NCBI GenBank assembly: GCA_013399855.1
Contig: VXAY01007484.1
Location: forward strand, 726,077-790,076
Length of the DNA stretch: 64,000 bases
Direction of reading: 5' to 3'
DNA from: Oxyruncus cristatus
Lineage: Eukaryota > Chordata > Aves > Passeriformes > Cotingidae
Part shown: piece after piece, positions 51,241 through 63,854 of the stretch
How positions within the stretch are numbered: position 1 is the stretch's first letter
Layout: each line of letters starts with the position of its first letter
The notes under the pieces: generated by a model
Database searches by the model: none
What the model was told of the DNA's origin: nothing
Seen by the model: the letters and a program-made list of their open reading frames with translations, nothing else
Made by a program: the position numbers and the translations under genes

Positions 51241-53159
51241 TACTGATAAGGCAAAGTGGTCTCTGTGTAGCCTGACTACCTACTACAGTCACTCTGCTTT
51301 TCTTCTGATATCCTGCATGATAGAGATTATCGAAGCACAGCAGTTCAGCTTTCAAAATAGAGTTGATAAAACTGTACAATCTTCATAAAAGACATCTGAA
51401 CTTATGACACAGTAGCTTCTAGGAGATTTCCAGGCATGAGCCTAGGATAAAAGAACCATTAAAAATATTTGTGTTGTGAAAGTCAAAGACACACTGCTAA
51501 TTACACAAGAAGTTTTTAAATGCACAGACTAAAAAATTAAATTATTAAAACTATTTAAAATCTCTACTGCTAGATACATGCACAACAGGGAAGAGTTCAG
51601 TTACATATGTGATTGTAGCTTTAAAATTTTCAAGCCTTCCAAATATATAGATATTGGTAATGCTTCATAATGTTTTCTTGAAAAGACAGACATAATTTTC
51701 TATTGTGAAACTCCCTGGCTGCATAAGATCCTAACACTCTTCTCATGAACTGTAAACACAATTCTAAGCTCAGCAGGATTTCTTCTAAATCAGTGTTCCC
51801 TCTATTTGCATCAGATTGATATGTAAAAATCAAGAAAAACTAAACAGAATTTTTTTTCAAGCACACTGAGTGACATCTGACTTTGACATGGAAAGGGTGT
51901 AGGAAGTGGAAACATACTTGTTTGTCCTAGACACATAAGGTTAAAGGCTCACTTTGAGAAAGCAGTGAAAATCTCCCTTCTGCAAGAGCAACAAACCACC
52001 CTCACAGAGTTTCAAGTCACAGAAAATTCTTTATCTGGTAAGGACTGGGACGAAAGCATTTGAAGTATTTTTTCAACAGAAATTTAAATGCTTGAAAGAA
52101 ATATTGAAAAAAATCTTAATATGTGGGAAAAGAAAAAAAAACATTTCTTATTCCAGTAAACCAGTGACTTCAGAAAAAAAATCACATCCTAAGGTATCTT
52201 TGGACAAAGACAGGTTACTCAATGAGTATTTGGGGTTAGAGTGACAAGACCAAAGTAACAGATGTTTAACAAAGCTAAAAGTTTTAAATTCAAAGCCCAC
52301 TGAAAACAGTAAGAACTGCCCTTGTTTTCAACAGACTTTCAATTGGGCCTAATTAAGCTTAGTCTTTGAAAAGATAGATAAATTGTGGATGGCCAAGTCT
52401 TTACAGCCTTGCAAGATAAATATTAGGATTTCAATTGTTTCCAGTTTTCAGGGAATCTGATTAATTTCCCATGGCTAGGAGCTATCAGTAGGAGACAAAA
52501 TGGGACAATTTGGAGAGATGATGAAATCTAGAGATACCATAGCCTGAAAACCAGGAGACAGCAGAACTCTGAGAGGTTTTCTACTTTACATACAATTGAT
52601 ATTACCTAGTGACAAGGATGAACCAGAAAAAATTCTATGAAATAAATGCATGTCCTTTATTTATAGCTTTTAAGAATAAATGAGACTATTCCAAAATTTA
52701 AGTATCCTTATCACTAGCCATTTTTTCCAGTCTAACCCGGATCTCTCATGATGTGATTTGAACCAATTACCCTATGTCTAAACTGAACATGTAAACCAGA
52801 TACTCCCTCTTCTTTGAAGTACTCCCATATTACCACCTTCTCTCTCTATACAACACTTCACATTCTTTCAACATTTCCTCTTGTTTCCTGTATCTTTGAT
52901 CATTATCACTGATTCCTGCTTATCCCCCTCCACCTACTCCACATCCTTGTACCACCGTAGCTGAGAAGAGGACAATGTTGTCTACCCCCCAGCTTATTTC
53001 ACACAGAAGCTCCTAGAATAGGTGCTTTTTGCAATCATATAACATTTTTAATTCAAGTTCAGCTTGTGAACCTGCAACAACCACAAGATTTATACACAAC
53101 TTCTATTGAAACAGTTGTTCCTTGTCTTGTATTGTCACATAAAGTGTAAATTATTACCT

Positions 53160-53742
53160 CGTGCCTGGGCAATCAGTAGGTCCAATCATGTCCAGGGGTG
53201 CATCAGGCACAGCATCCCCAGTTAGTTAAGGGAGGTGATTGTCCTGGTGGTGTGGCCTCACTTGAAGTCCTTTGTGCAGTTTTGGGTGCCAGAATGTAGG
53301 AAAGATATAAAAGTATGAGAGTGTCCAATGGAAGGCAACGAAGATGGTGAACGGCCTTGAGGGGAAGCCATACAAGGAGCAGCTGAGGTCACTCGGCTTG
53401 TCCATCCTGGAGGAGACTGAGAGGAGACCTCATCATGGTCTACAGCTTCCTCATTACAGGAAGCAGAGGGCCAGGTACTGATCTCCCTGGTGACCAGTGA
53501 CAGGACCTGAGGGAATGCCCTGAAGTTGTGTCAGGGGAGGTTTAGGTTGGATATTAGAAAAAGGTTCTTTACCCAGAGGGTGGTTGGGCACTGGAACAGG
53601 CTCCCCAGGGAAGTGGTCACAGCACCAAGCCTGAGAGTTCAAGAAGAATTTGGACAATGCTCTCAGGCACATGGTGTGATTCCTAGGGCTGTCCCATGCA
53701 GGGTCAGGAGCTGGACCCTTGTGTGTCTCTTCCAACTCAGGA
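53160..53742 (+). mobile_element. CR1 LINE fragment, ORF2 end to 3' UTR
   Basis: Sense-plus CR1 copy of about 580 bp, the longest with an intact 3' end here. In order: TTTGTGCAGTTTTGGGTGCC, AGTGTCCAATGGAAGGCAAC, CATCCTGGAGGAGACTGAGA, GAGACCTCATCATGGTCTAC, TTTAGGTTGGATATTAGAAA, AAGGTTCTTTACCCAGAGGG, TGGTTGGGCACTGGAACAGG, CTCCCCAGGGAAGTGGTCAC and TCTTCCAACTCAGGATATTC. The 97-codon ORF 53526-53819 lies in the 3' region and is not a protein gene. It is followed by an expanded tail. Confidence 0.95.
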
Positions 53743-53812
53743 TATTCTATTCTATCCTATTCTATTCTATTCTATTCTACTCTACTCTATTTTATTCTAT
53801 CCTATTCTTCTA
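53743..53812. repeat. Expanded (ATTCT)n tail of the CR1
   Basis: About 70 bp of ATTCT/TATTC pentanucleotide with point changes (TATCC, TACTC, TTTTA). CR1 tails usually hold only a few 8-bp units, so this one has been extended by slippage. Confidence 0.9.
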
Positions 53813-56800
53813 TGTATAAATAACACGTTTCAGACCTTTTTTTTCCTCAGGTCATTTCTTCATTGAAACTACTAACCAGTTCTCAATACAGAATGCTGTA
53901 CCTTCATTTCATCTGCAAATTTAATGGATTTTTTTTTTCCTTGTAAGAGTACTTAAAAAGTGGATTTTTTTTTAATCTGGATGATAAATCTGCTAAGCCC
54001 TTTGAACCTGTAAAGGACAATTTTTTTTTTAGAAAGCAGTCTCTTCCTTCATAGCAGTATTTCTTTTAGATATGGTTCTGAATCCTGAGAAAGCATAAAG
54101 AATTATCTCTAGAGGGTGACCACGAAAGGTCAAATGTTATTAATCTAATGAAAAAAAGATTGTAAAAGTAGTTGAATAGGGTAAGAATTTTCAGAAAAGC
54201 AGATTTCAGCAAACAGAGAGATGTTAAATAATTATCTGAAAGAACTCGAAGGAGTACAGGTAGGATTACTGCAAGATTAATTTGTAAGCCAAACTATTAA
54301 ACAGGAAAGGCGAGACAGTAGGAGTAGCAGAGACCATTATGTCTGCATCAAGAGTTCTTTGGTAACTTGGACCAGTGAGGAATGAATCATACAAAAACTG
54401 AAATCTAGGATGAACATAAGAACCAAGAACTCATAGATAAAAGCAAAGATCTGAGCAGATGTAATGTGGCATAAAGGGTTATATAAAAAAGTTCTAGACT
54501 TAAGAGGTAACAAGAAGACAAAGGGAATAGTGAGGACATATTTGAGAAACAAAAGATGCTAAGGAAATGAAAATACCTAGTAGCTCCCTGTCCTGCTGAG
54601 AGAACGTTGCACAATTCCCAATGAGATCTTTCCAGATTTCAATTTTCATTTATCAAAACCAGTCATGATGAAATAGAAAACGCTGCTGGTGAAAGGATCA
54701 GAATTTAAAATAGTTTTGACAAATCAGTAAAATAACTAGCTTTATCTTACTGGGTTTGGAACCAATAAAAGAACAAAACAATGTGCAATAGTGAGAAAAT
54801 AAAATACAGAATACACAAAATACAGAATGAGAAATATTTAGCTAGATTGTGGAGACAGAAATGGGTTAGGGTTACAATGGTTTATACAGTGATGTCCTTT
54901 CAAAGAGCCATCTTCTTCTAGAATGCAATAATGAGAACGATAACTAAGACTACAAATTTAGCTTTGTTGAGTCCTCACAGGAAACTGTGTGTCTGGTTTA
55001 GGAACTGCATGTCTAGCGAGGAACTGGACAGAATTCTGATTTTTTTTTTTTAAAAGAGCAAGAGTTTTTAAGAAGAGGATGAGGGTTTGGGTAAAAACAA
55101 ACAAACAAACAAACAAAAGCAAAAAGCAGTGAGTTTGTTTGACCTAGGAAGGAAGATGAAGGAAACATGGTAAAAAAATGCCAGAAAAAGGACAATAATT
55201 GTTCTTTGATGTCCAAGGGAGAAAAAAAAGAAGAAATACTATTGACAGCAAAGGTTAACGTTGGACAAGCTTTTCAGCAGGCTGGTGAAAAACAGAAAAT
55301 ACTGTCTGAAAAAACTAAGAAAATATCTTATTGAGAACATTAACAGGCAGTGAAGTTCTTTCTTGGGGATGGTTTAGGTACAGTGGCTTGAGCCTTGGAG
55401 GGGAAATTCATATGGTATGCTCCCTTTGATCTTCTCTTACGTTTCCGTATTTTCAAAAATGAAGGGAAGAGGATGATGTGAGAGGCATTACAACTGACAA
55501 ATTACACAATATTCGTTTTCCAATACTAGGCGGAGAGACCAACGAAATGTATAATTTTTAGCAATGTCTAATTTAATTTTAGAATTCCAGATTAGGAGCA
55601 TCTGCTTTTTAAAGTATCCGTCTTCAGCCAGTATCATTTGCATAATTATCATGCTAGACAAGGACCACACAGAAGCAACTCTACATTGAATAGCAAAACA
55701 GACTAGCAGCAACTTGAATAGCAGCTTAACTTCCCATGGCTTTGAGCAACAACAGGTAGTTTTGTGGGCCATGTGTAAAATAGGTTGAGGACATATAAAT
55801 AGCTATATTCTCCCCCTCTTCTCCCAAATATGGGTTTATCATTGAGTAATACACAATTTTAAGTTACTGATATTAAAAATTAAATATGGATTGGTTTACA
55901 TCATAGAAACCTTAATTTCAACATTTCCAGACTATTTTTCATTCCGAGACTTTATCAACTACATGAAGAACTACCCAGGTTTGCTACAACAGCCTTATTT
56001 AACAGCTCTTTAGATGTGTGATTTGTATATTTTTAAATATATTTGTAATATATCTGACATGATTATAAATACATTCCTGGTTATGCACTCTACGAAGCTG
56101 TTACTAAGAAAACACACCTACAAAAAAAAAGTGTAGGTTTTTGTTTGATTTTTTGTTTTCTTTTCTTTTCTTTTAAAGAAATGCAAAACTGACAGGGCTT
56201 TAAGTCAAATAAAAGAAGTTACCCTGAGGATTATAGTAAAAGGAAAGATAGCTATTCCACTATCTACAGGAGGTCTACCCTGTTGTTCCCTTTATGTAAT
56301 GAAAATATTATGAATTAAACAAAAAATGAAACACTGATGAGAAGGGGACAGAGTTCAAAGAAAGTGCATATTTCCCTTGTTCACATGAAGATCTATTGTG
56401 CATTTATAGATGGAGCCATGAAAAACGGACTTTACTTTCTATTTGATTTGGTTTTACGCTAGAACAAGAAGCACTTTCCTACCTTGGACAGTAAACACTT
56501 CAATATCTTGGAAATTACAATGTAGCTCACATATTTTAGAGGACAAAGGGAAAACCCCTTAATATCATAGCAGTTATCAGTTACACAGTAAATGGAAAAA
56601 AAAAATCCTAAAAACAGAGTTCCCATATAAAACAAAGAGTGCCTAGCTAAAATATTCCAGAGAAATTTAATGTTGCACTATATATCTTTTATGCATTTTG
56701 AGATTTACTGAGATAGTTATCCCTAATTTATTCTAGTATCATCATTTTGCTGTAAATCCTCAAGGGGACACTGCTATTCTGACAGGTATTTTAGTAAACC

Positions 56801-59800
56801 TCTTAGTGTAGACAAGTTTATGGAAGTGACTTGCTTCTGCATTATCAATCCATTTCTGTTTCCCTGTAAAAGGAAAAATATATTTCACTGCATGTATTTT
56901 GTTCTAAATCTGACAGTAGACACCTGGAATCATAGCCTGTGTCTTTCACCCTAGGACTGCTACTCAATGATTCTCACATAAATTGCTTGACTAGTTTTTA
57001 GAGAAGAATAGGATTAGAAAACATCCTTGTAGGCTTTAATGAGTGAGCACAGATATTATTCTTTCCTTCTACGCCAATAAGAATACCTTTTTCTGGATTC
57101 AAGCAGAAGTCAGAAACTCAAAACTACTTAGCCTTATCAAGACCTAGGCAACTCTGACCACGCACAAAAGCAGAACTTTAGGTAACACAAAGAATAGAAA
57201 AGCGTTCAGGTAAACAAATTATTGATTTTGTTTCTGGTTTATCTACCTCCATAAACACATAATTATATCAATGAAAAAATACTTAAAAATTCACTTCAAA
57301 ATGGCATTTGTTCGGTATTTTCTCTCAATGGAATTGTATTACTTTATGAGCAAACTTTTCTGTAATTAAATTTAGTTTTCAGAGTAGGGATTGCTTTTGG
57401 TAAACCGGTAGTATATGTGTCATCCAGCTTTTCTATCACAGCGTTTAACTTGGCCAAGTCCAGATTTGTCTTTAGTAACTGAATCCAGCCTTTTACTTGG
57501 CAAAACGTTCTCATTGCTTTATGACTGCCAAGAGGCTTGCATGACTTGCCCTTTGGATGGGCCTTTCAACTCTGTTCTGTCCACACAGTGACATATTAGA
57601 AATAGGCCAACCCTGCTTGTTACCAGTGCCCACTGTCAAGAGTTGCTACTGGAGTCCCGTCAGTTCTCATAGTTGCTTTGCTAGGGCAGACCTAGCAGAT
57701 CTCAATGCACCCAGAAAAAATTAGATGACTGATCTTTGCCCAGTTATCTACTGAGTCAATCTAAATGCAAATTATGTGCTAGAGAGAACTGAATTCTGAA
57801 GACTTCAGTATTCCGGTGAACAGTAACTAATGTGAGCTTCCAGGAGCTCTTGGTCCTACTGACTTTTATATCATATCTTACAGACAGACATAGCAAGGAT
57901 AAGCTAGTACCTTCTCCCGCTGAGTGCACAGAATTCAGGTTACGATTACTACTTCAAATTTACAAACAGTGAGCTATGAAAATCAGTCAGAAATTCATAG
58001 TGATCTTTCCTTTAAAGACCTTACATACCTGCAAATCATACTGTTAAACTAATGGCTGGAGAAAATGATGCCATCTCACTGCCTTGTATTTGTAGATCTG
58101 GTTGTGCTCCTGAAAACCCAAGAAGCATAGCAAAGACTATATCAGAGGCTCTCTACCAGCTGCTGCCTCCTGGTGTCTGTTTCCACTACACAGTATGGCT
58201 GTAATTGGTATCTATCTAGTTTCCATACAGTAGAGACACATACAATAAAGCAGGCAGCAGAGATGTCTGTCCATTTTTGCTCTCTTGCTAAGCTTTCTGT
58301 GGCATCCTTTCTTCCACGATCTTCCAAAGTGACTGAGCTTCCTTCAGGTACCTTCTGTTATTCCTGTTTCTCAATGTTTATACAGTCTGCAGTAACCAAA
58401 CATCCCCTTTGACCCAAACACTGTGCCAAGGTGTTGCACAGAGCTGAGCTGAACATACTCTGCCTTTTAGCCCATCTAGCACCACGTAATCACCCAGTTC
58501 TTATGTGGTGCAAACTTGCAGTCAGTTGAATAAGGGCATGATCAGAATTTGCTTTCATCTGTTATAGCCTGTTTCTTCCTACATGTTCAACGTGACACAA
58601 GTGACAAGGCTAGTAAGGAAGGCATCCACTTAAGAACTCAGATTCTGCATATGAAAGAATAAATTTGGATGATGAAGTTAAAATTGAGTTTCTTGCTGTT
58701 CACCTTGATGATGATTTTGAGAGTACCATTGTTTACTTTTATCAAACTACAGTAAATAAAATATGAAAGTCACCTTCAGGGAAATACAAATGAAAGGCTA
58801 TAACAGAATCTCAGGAAAGAATCAAATTCCAGTTAAGATGCTACATCTACTACCTTTCAGATGCTTTGTTCCCAGAGTGAAAATTAAAGCATGGAGATAA
58901 CTTCTCTATAGTATGGAGAGTGATCCAAAGATTTTTCATGCTGATTGGAGCTCCCAAATGCTGTCAAGAAGAAATGTGAGGCTGAAGTTTTCCCCTTCTA
59001 GAAATGAACACTGTGAATCAAGAGTACCTTTAGTAGTACCTAACATTTAGCTTTCCCACTCTGTAGGCTAATGCTTTAGTTACTAAGATATATAAAGCAG
59101 TCCTCATTACCCTGCTGTGATTTTTAAGCTGCCACTACTTCCCATAGAATGCTGAGAGGCCTTCATCTGCTCAGTCACTTGTGCTCTATCAATCCCATCT
59201 GGGATTTGGGAGCGGCTTGTCTCAGTGTCTGTAACTCACATGGTGTCAGGCATCTACTTCTTGAGGTAAATGCTATTTTGAGCATACCAGAAGGCAGACC
59301 ACAGTCAGTTAGGGAATATTCAGACTCAACACAGAAGTACCCAGAAGGCTTAAGCAAACACAGCATAAGAATTACTAAACATGATTTTTAATTTCAGCTT
59401 TGAACTTTGCTGTTTGAAGCTTCTCCAAACCACTTGGAGCTTACTCATGTATTAAAAACACTACATTTTTTTTTTTTTGAGAAATGTTACCAATCTGTAA
59501 TTATTGATGACAATCTGAAACGTTGATAGGAACACCATGTGAGTCGACCTTTGTGCACAGAGACCAATATTTCAGTATAACGTGGTCTGTACACATTAAA
59601 TTACATGGTTTGGTTTCCAAACTATGATTTTGTCTAGCTACTCTCCTCTTCTGACAATGTTAGCTTGCAGTGAAAAACTCAAAACAACAAAACAAACAGA
59701 AGACATTGGCAGCTGTATCATCTAACCATCAGTTAAAAACATGGAAACTGTATTCCAGACAGAGAGAGTAGTATCACTTTACGTTCATACATGTAAGGAA

Positions 59801-62800
59801 TTACAAAACTTAGGCCTACTTTTCTCATTAATTTTTATTTATTTTAATTTTTTTTATTTATCACTGCTAGCCAATATAAGCTTAGCATCTAGTATCTTAA
59901 TTTAATAAGGAGAAACTGAAAACTTTTAATAGAATTTAGCCAAGCAAGTTACTGGGAATCTTGGTAATTCCCATGAAGAAACCAATAGGAAACTTAGATA
60001 AAGCAAGATCTTTAGAGAGCTAAAATAAATTCAAATACTCTGTAAATAATTGCCTGAGTGGTGTTTCCTATGCTATTAATATTTTGATAATTTTGTACCC
60101 TTGAGCAGTTCAAGTGGACTTATAACCATCAGTGTCCTTGCATTTTTCCATCTAATCCCACAGTGTCTCAAGGGAAAGCAGTGATTTTCAGAAGACAGAG
60201 CAATGCCACACAGCTCTATAAGCAATTTTCCCATAATTGTGTACACTGAGGCAGAAGAAATAACAGGGAAGTTGGCAGAGTCTCTATTCTAAAACATTCC
60301 CCAGCAGTTAAGAGGTACTCACGGTCCTTTTCTGCACTAACTGCTAAATTAACAGCATCTAACAGAGCAGGATAGAGCCATAAACGTTGGGGACTGCATG
60401 TACAGCCATTTTCTCACAGTACGAGTAGGGGATGTGCTGCAGTAAGCAGTATCAATACATAACTCTACTTTCCTCTTCTCAGGCAACCCAGATAATAGGA
60501 CCATGATAAGAATATGCTTCAGGCATCCTCTAGAGTCAGACCAGGGCCATTGATTGGAAATTATAGTTTAGTGTTTACATTTAAGATGAAGGAGAAATCC
60601 ACAATAATTGATCTGACCTCATCAGCATGTAAGATTTTAGAATAAGCTTAGAATAACACAGAAGTTAATGAAACAGGACAAAGCTCTGCAGCATTCAGAA
60701 AAAAAGTGTCTCACTTTTCATTCATCTCTTCACAGCTAGTAATAACATCAGACTGACTTATTTACCAGAGCCTTCTGCTTGAGGAACTGGTGCTTCTACC
60801 TACTTAGGGGTCTAATGGAGTTGTATTTCAATATTCTTCACCCTCTTCTAGCATACTATTAGTTTCCAAGAAAGATACAATTTTGGAAAGTCTAGGCTTC
60901 TCCCCAGTTTCTCCCATCTTTTGGAGTTCTGAAAGCTACCGCTAAGGCCATGTACTAGACTCTTCTCAGGGAAAGAAAAGAAAAAAGAAACCAAACCAAA
61001 TATGTTTTTTTCCTGCTCACTATAAGGTTTAGGTTTTTTACACTTCGCACATATGTCTTCAAATACCTTGTTTTCTTTAGTTAGCAACAAACTACAAAGT
61101 TCCACCTAACTCCAACACAAAACATGCACTAGGATTTATCTTTCCATACAGACTTGTTTTGTTAGTTAACATCTCTGCAGGTGTGCCAAATCCCTCATTT
61201 TACCAGGTCCTCCTCCAGATGCAGCCATAAATGCCCATTAAGCTCATAGGCTAAGTATAAAACTTTTCTCTGCCATTAGAAGATAATGAAGGGTTGGGTG
61301 TTCATTGATCACATATTGCTTCATGAAGCAAAGACAATTCTCAACAAATCTCTTTCCCTAAAAAGAAAGGTTTTTGCTGGGAAAAGGGAATAGCAGTACA
61401 TGCAAACCAGCAGAATTTTAACATGATCTTTGATGTATGTATGCTGGGAAGTTCAATTCTGAGTTCAGCTGAGAAAGATGTGGATTATTCTGAGAAACAT
61501 GGAACCAGTTAAATGGGTAATGGTAAGTTACTTGGAGAGAGTATGTTATTAGTATTGGTCTCATTAATAGTTCCATTCATGACCTTGATACCAAAAGCAG
61601 CAGTGTGGTTACAGAACTTCTGAAGATGAGAATATTATATACTAAGGAATGAGTCATCCTGATTACCAGAATAATTGCTTTGAACTAAAATGCAAAGTAC
61701 ATGTTGTTGGGACCAAAGAATATTTCTGCTTTACCTTTGGAATCCGCTGGTTGAACACACAGGAAAAGAAAAATCTAAGTGACAAAAGTAATGTTGCTGT
61801 GATATAGAAAAATACAGCCTTCATCAAAGGCATTTAGTGCAGTAACATAGTCATTAATGCAACTGAACAAGGTCTCGCAAGTAATTTCAATAAACTGCAT
61901 TCAAGTAAGATGAAATCAAACTTAGAGATATAGACAAGAACTATGAGAATAAAGAAGGGAACTACTATCTGATTTTATGACAGAAAGCTTTGATTTATTT
62001 TAGGTATTGTATGGAAGACTTAGAGATTACATTACTGCATTTTAGAACTATATCAAAGAGTAAATGTGGCAGACGACAAAGAATCTTTGCAGTTACAGAT
62101 GACAGTGAAGAAAGAACAAGTGTGCCTAAAATGACTCTATGAATACATATAGACAGAAAAACAGATTTTAATAATCAGAAAACATATCTATTTGGAACAT
62201 CCTCCCAGTAGTTCAACAGGATTTAAAATCAAGCTTATTAATTTACAAGCAAAATTACATATTACTGCCTGAAAAAGCAAGGAAATAAACAGTCCTTTCC
62301 AGTCTCATTTTTTCTATTATTAGAAAAATGATTTGTCTCAGGGAACATGTAATAATGAGCAGAGTTTTGCAATCATTATGAATTAAAAGAGACTTCAATG
62401 GGTCTATTAGTATCAGCACTGACAGCTAACTCGGAGACTGTCCTGAGGAAGTCTCAGCCTTGTAAAAACTGATATTTTTTTTTTTTCACTTCAACAAATT
62501 CCGCAGGCCGTATTACTAGAACCTGCAGTGTCTTTTCTGCATTTTTGACACTCACAAAATTTATTGTGAACATATGAAGTGAGTATTGATGAACAGTTGA
62601 GTGAAGAGCACAAATTGTGTCAAGGAAATACAACATGCGCAAGTTTTGAGCCTTCCTCCACTTTCACATTAAAGAGTGAAAATACGGAGACTGTGAATGA
62701 TTTGGTAGGAACGTGTGCATGGCTAACAAAGAAGCATCACCATCTTCTTGAAAACTATTTTTGGCAAGTGGTGGGCTGTCTTGAAGTACAATTACTTTCA

Positions 62801-63039
62801 TGGTCCTGTCTTGACAGTTGTTTCCAAGGGAGTTATTCTTGACTTGAAGGTGTGTTTACAGAGACTCTCCTCAAACCTGTATGTACATTTGTGTACATAC
62901 TTGCATACTGACACACTATGTCTGGATAAACCACTTCAGATAAACATACAAGAATCATCCCAAGTGTTTCTGTTTACTGAGATAAGCCCACTCACGTACT
63001 TGTAAAAAAACAACTTTGCTACAGAAACCGCGCTTGCAG
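53813..63039. other. Non-coding stretch upstream of the CpG island
   Basis: About 9 kb without a recognised transposon or gene; ORFs are 94 codons or less. It holds an (AAAC)n tract at 55093-55118. Low repeat load next to a promoter is compatible with regulatory content. 57400-57800 looks like unique, possibly conserved sequence, but this cannot be tested by eye. Confidence 0.45.
55093..55118. repeat. Short (AAAC)n tract
   Basis: About five AAAC units with flanking A runs. Confidence 0.85.
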
Positions 63040-63603
63040 TTTTCTGATGCCCCTCTTTAGGATCGATTTGGCTCGAGTTGTATCTCCTTCACAGCAACCA
63101 AGTGCCAAGGCAGAACACGGACGTTCCTTTCTCTTGTATTTCTTTAGTCTCTGCCTCCCTCCTCCTCCCTTACGCACGGCTGCTCTCCTCTCAACCTGCC
63201 CGCCTCCCGCGGAGCGCTGTCCCGTCTCAGGCCGAGCAGGCACACCGGGCAGGCTGACCAGGGCCGCGCTGGGGTGCAGGGAACATCCCCTATCCAGAGC
63301 AGGCCCGCTCGGGCTGGCTCCCTCCGGTCGCAACTCCCGCTGTTCCTCCAGCTGAGGCAGGAGACACCGGGCTGGCAGCTGTCCTACCCCAGCAGCGCGG
63401 GCTGCTCCCCGCGGCATCACCACCGGACACAAACCGGCCTCCTCCAGGCGCACCCTTCCAAAAGCCCGTGATCCTCCTTGCCCCGGTGGTGGATCCTCCT
63501 TCCCGCCTTCCTCTGGATCTACTAAAGCCCCCGGCAAAGGAGGAGGCGAGCGCCGGCTCTCAGCGGGCCGTGCGGACTCTCCGGCTCACGCCGAGCGGGC
63601 CGA

Positions 63604-63666
63604 GGGGCGGCCGCTCCGCCGCTGGAGGGCAGAGCGCGGAGGGGGCGGTGGCGAACGAGGGGCGGG
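63604..63666 (+). promoter_or_regulatory. Cluster of three GC boxes (Sp/KLF-type)
   Basis: GGGGCGG at 63604-63610, GGGGGCGG at 63641-63648 and GGGGCGGG at 63659-63666. They sit at the skew switch, where a TATA-less CpG-island promoter would have its core. They are compatible with Sp1-family binding, which the sequence alone cannot prove. Confidence 0.6.
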
Positions 63667-63697
63667 CGGCGCCGGGCCGCGTCCCCGGCGTGTGAGC

Positions 63698-63763
63698 ATG
63701 CCGCGCCGGGAGGAGGAGGAGGGCTTCCTCGGCCGGGACGGGGGAGGTTCGCACTGGAGTTAG
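63698..63763 (+). other. Possible upstream ORF, 21 codons
   Basis: If transcription runs rightwards from the GC boxes, the first ATG (63698) opens a 21-residue frame, M-P-R-R-E-E-E-E-G-F..., ending in TAG at 63761-63763. The start context is weak to moderate (GAGC before ATG, C after). It may instead lie upstream of the true transcription start. Confidence 0.35.
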
Positions 63764-63848
63764 TGCCGGGCAAGGAGGAAGAGGGATCGCTGCCGGAAGC
63801 TGCGGAGCGGCGGCGGCGCTGGGAGCCCGCGGTGCCCCGCGGGCAGCG

Positions 63849-63854
63849 ATGTAG
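63849..63854 (+). promoter_or_regulatory. Possible start-stop uORF (ATGTAG)
   Basis: ATG directly followed by TAG, with G at -3. It is the last ATG on the plus strand before the window ends. Start-stop elements in 5' UTRs can hold initiating ribosomes and lower translation of the main frame. This applies only if the region is transcribed to the right and kept in the mature mRNA. Confidence 0.35.

Larger units (their letters stand above)
48826..53159. other. Non-coding stretch
   Basis: No gene supported; ORFs are 79 codons or less. It holds a (GTTT)n tract at 49504-49540 and a possible MIR remnant at 51158-51240. Confidence 0.5.

Noticed and set aside
63019..63537. 172-codon minus-strand ORF in the CpG island, the longest in the window
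   Set aside because: Its length is explained by GC-rich, stop-poor DNA. The translation is low in complexity with no domain, and other frames are open too. It would need cDNA support.
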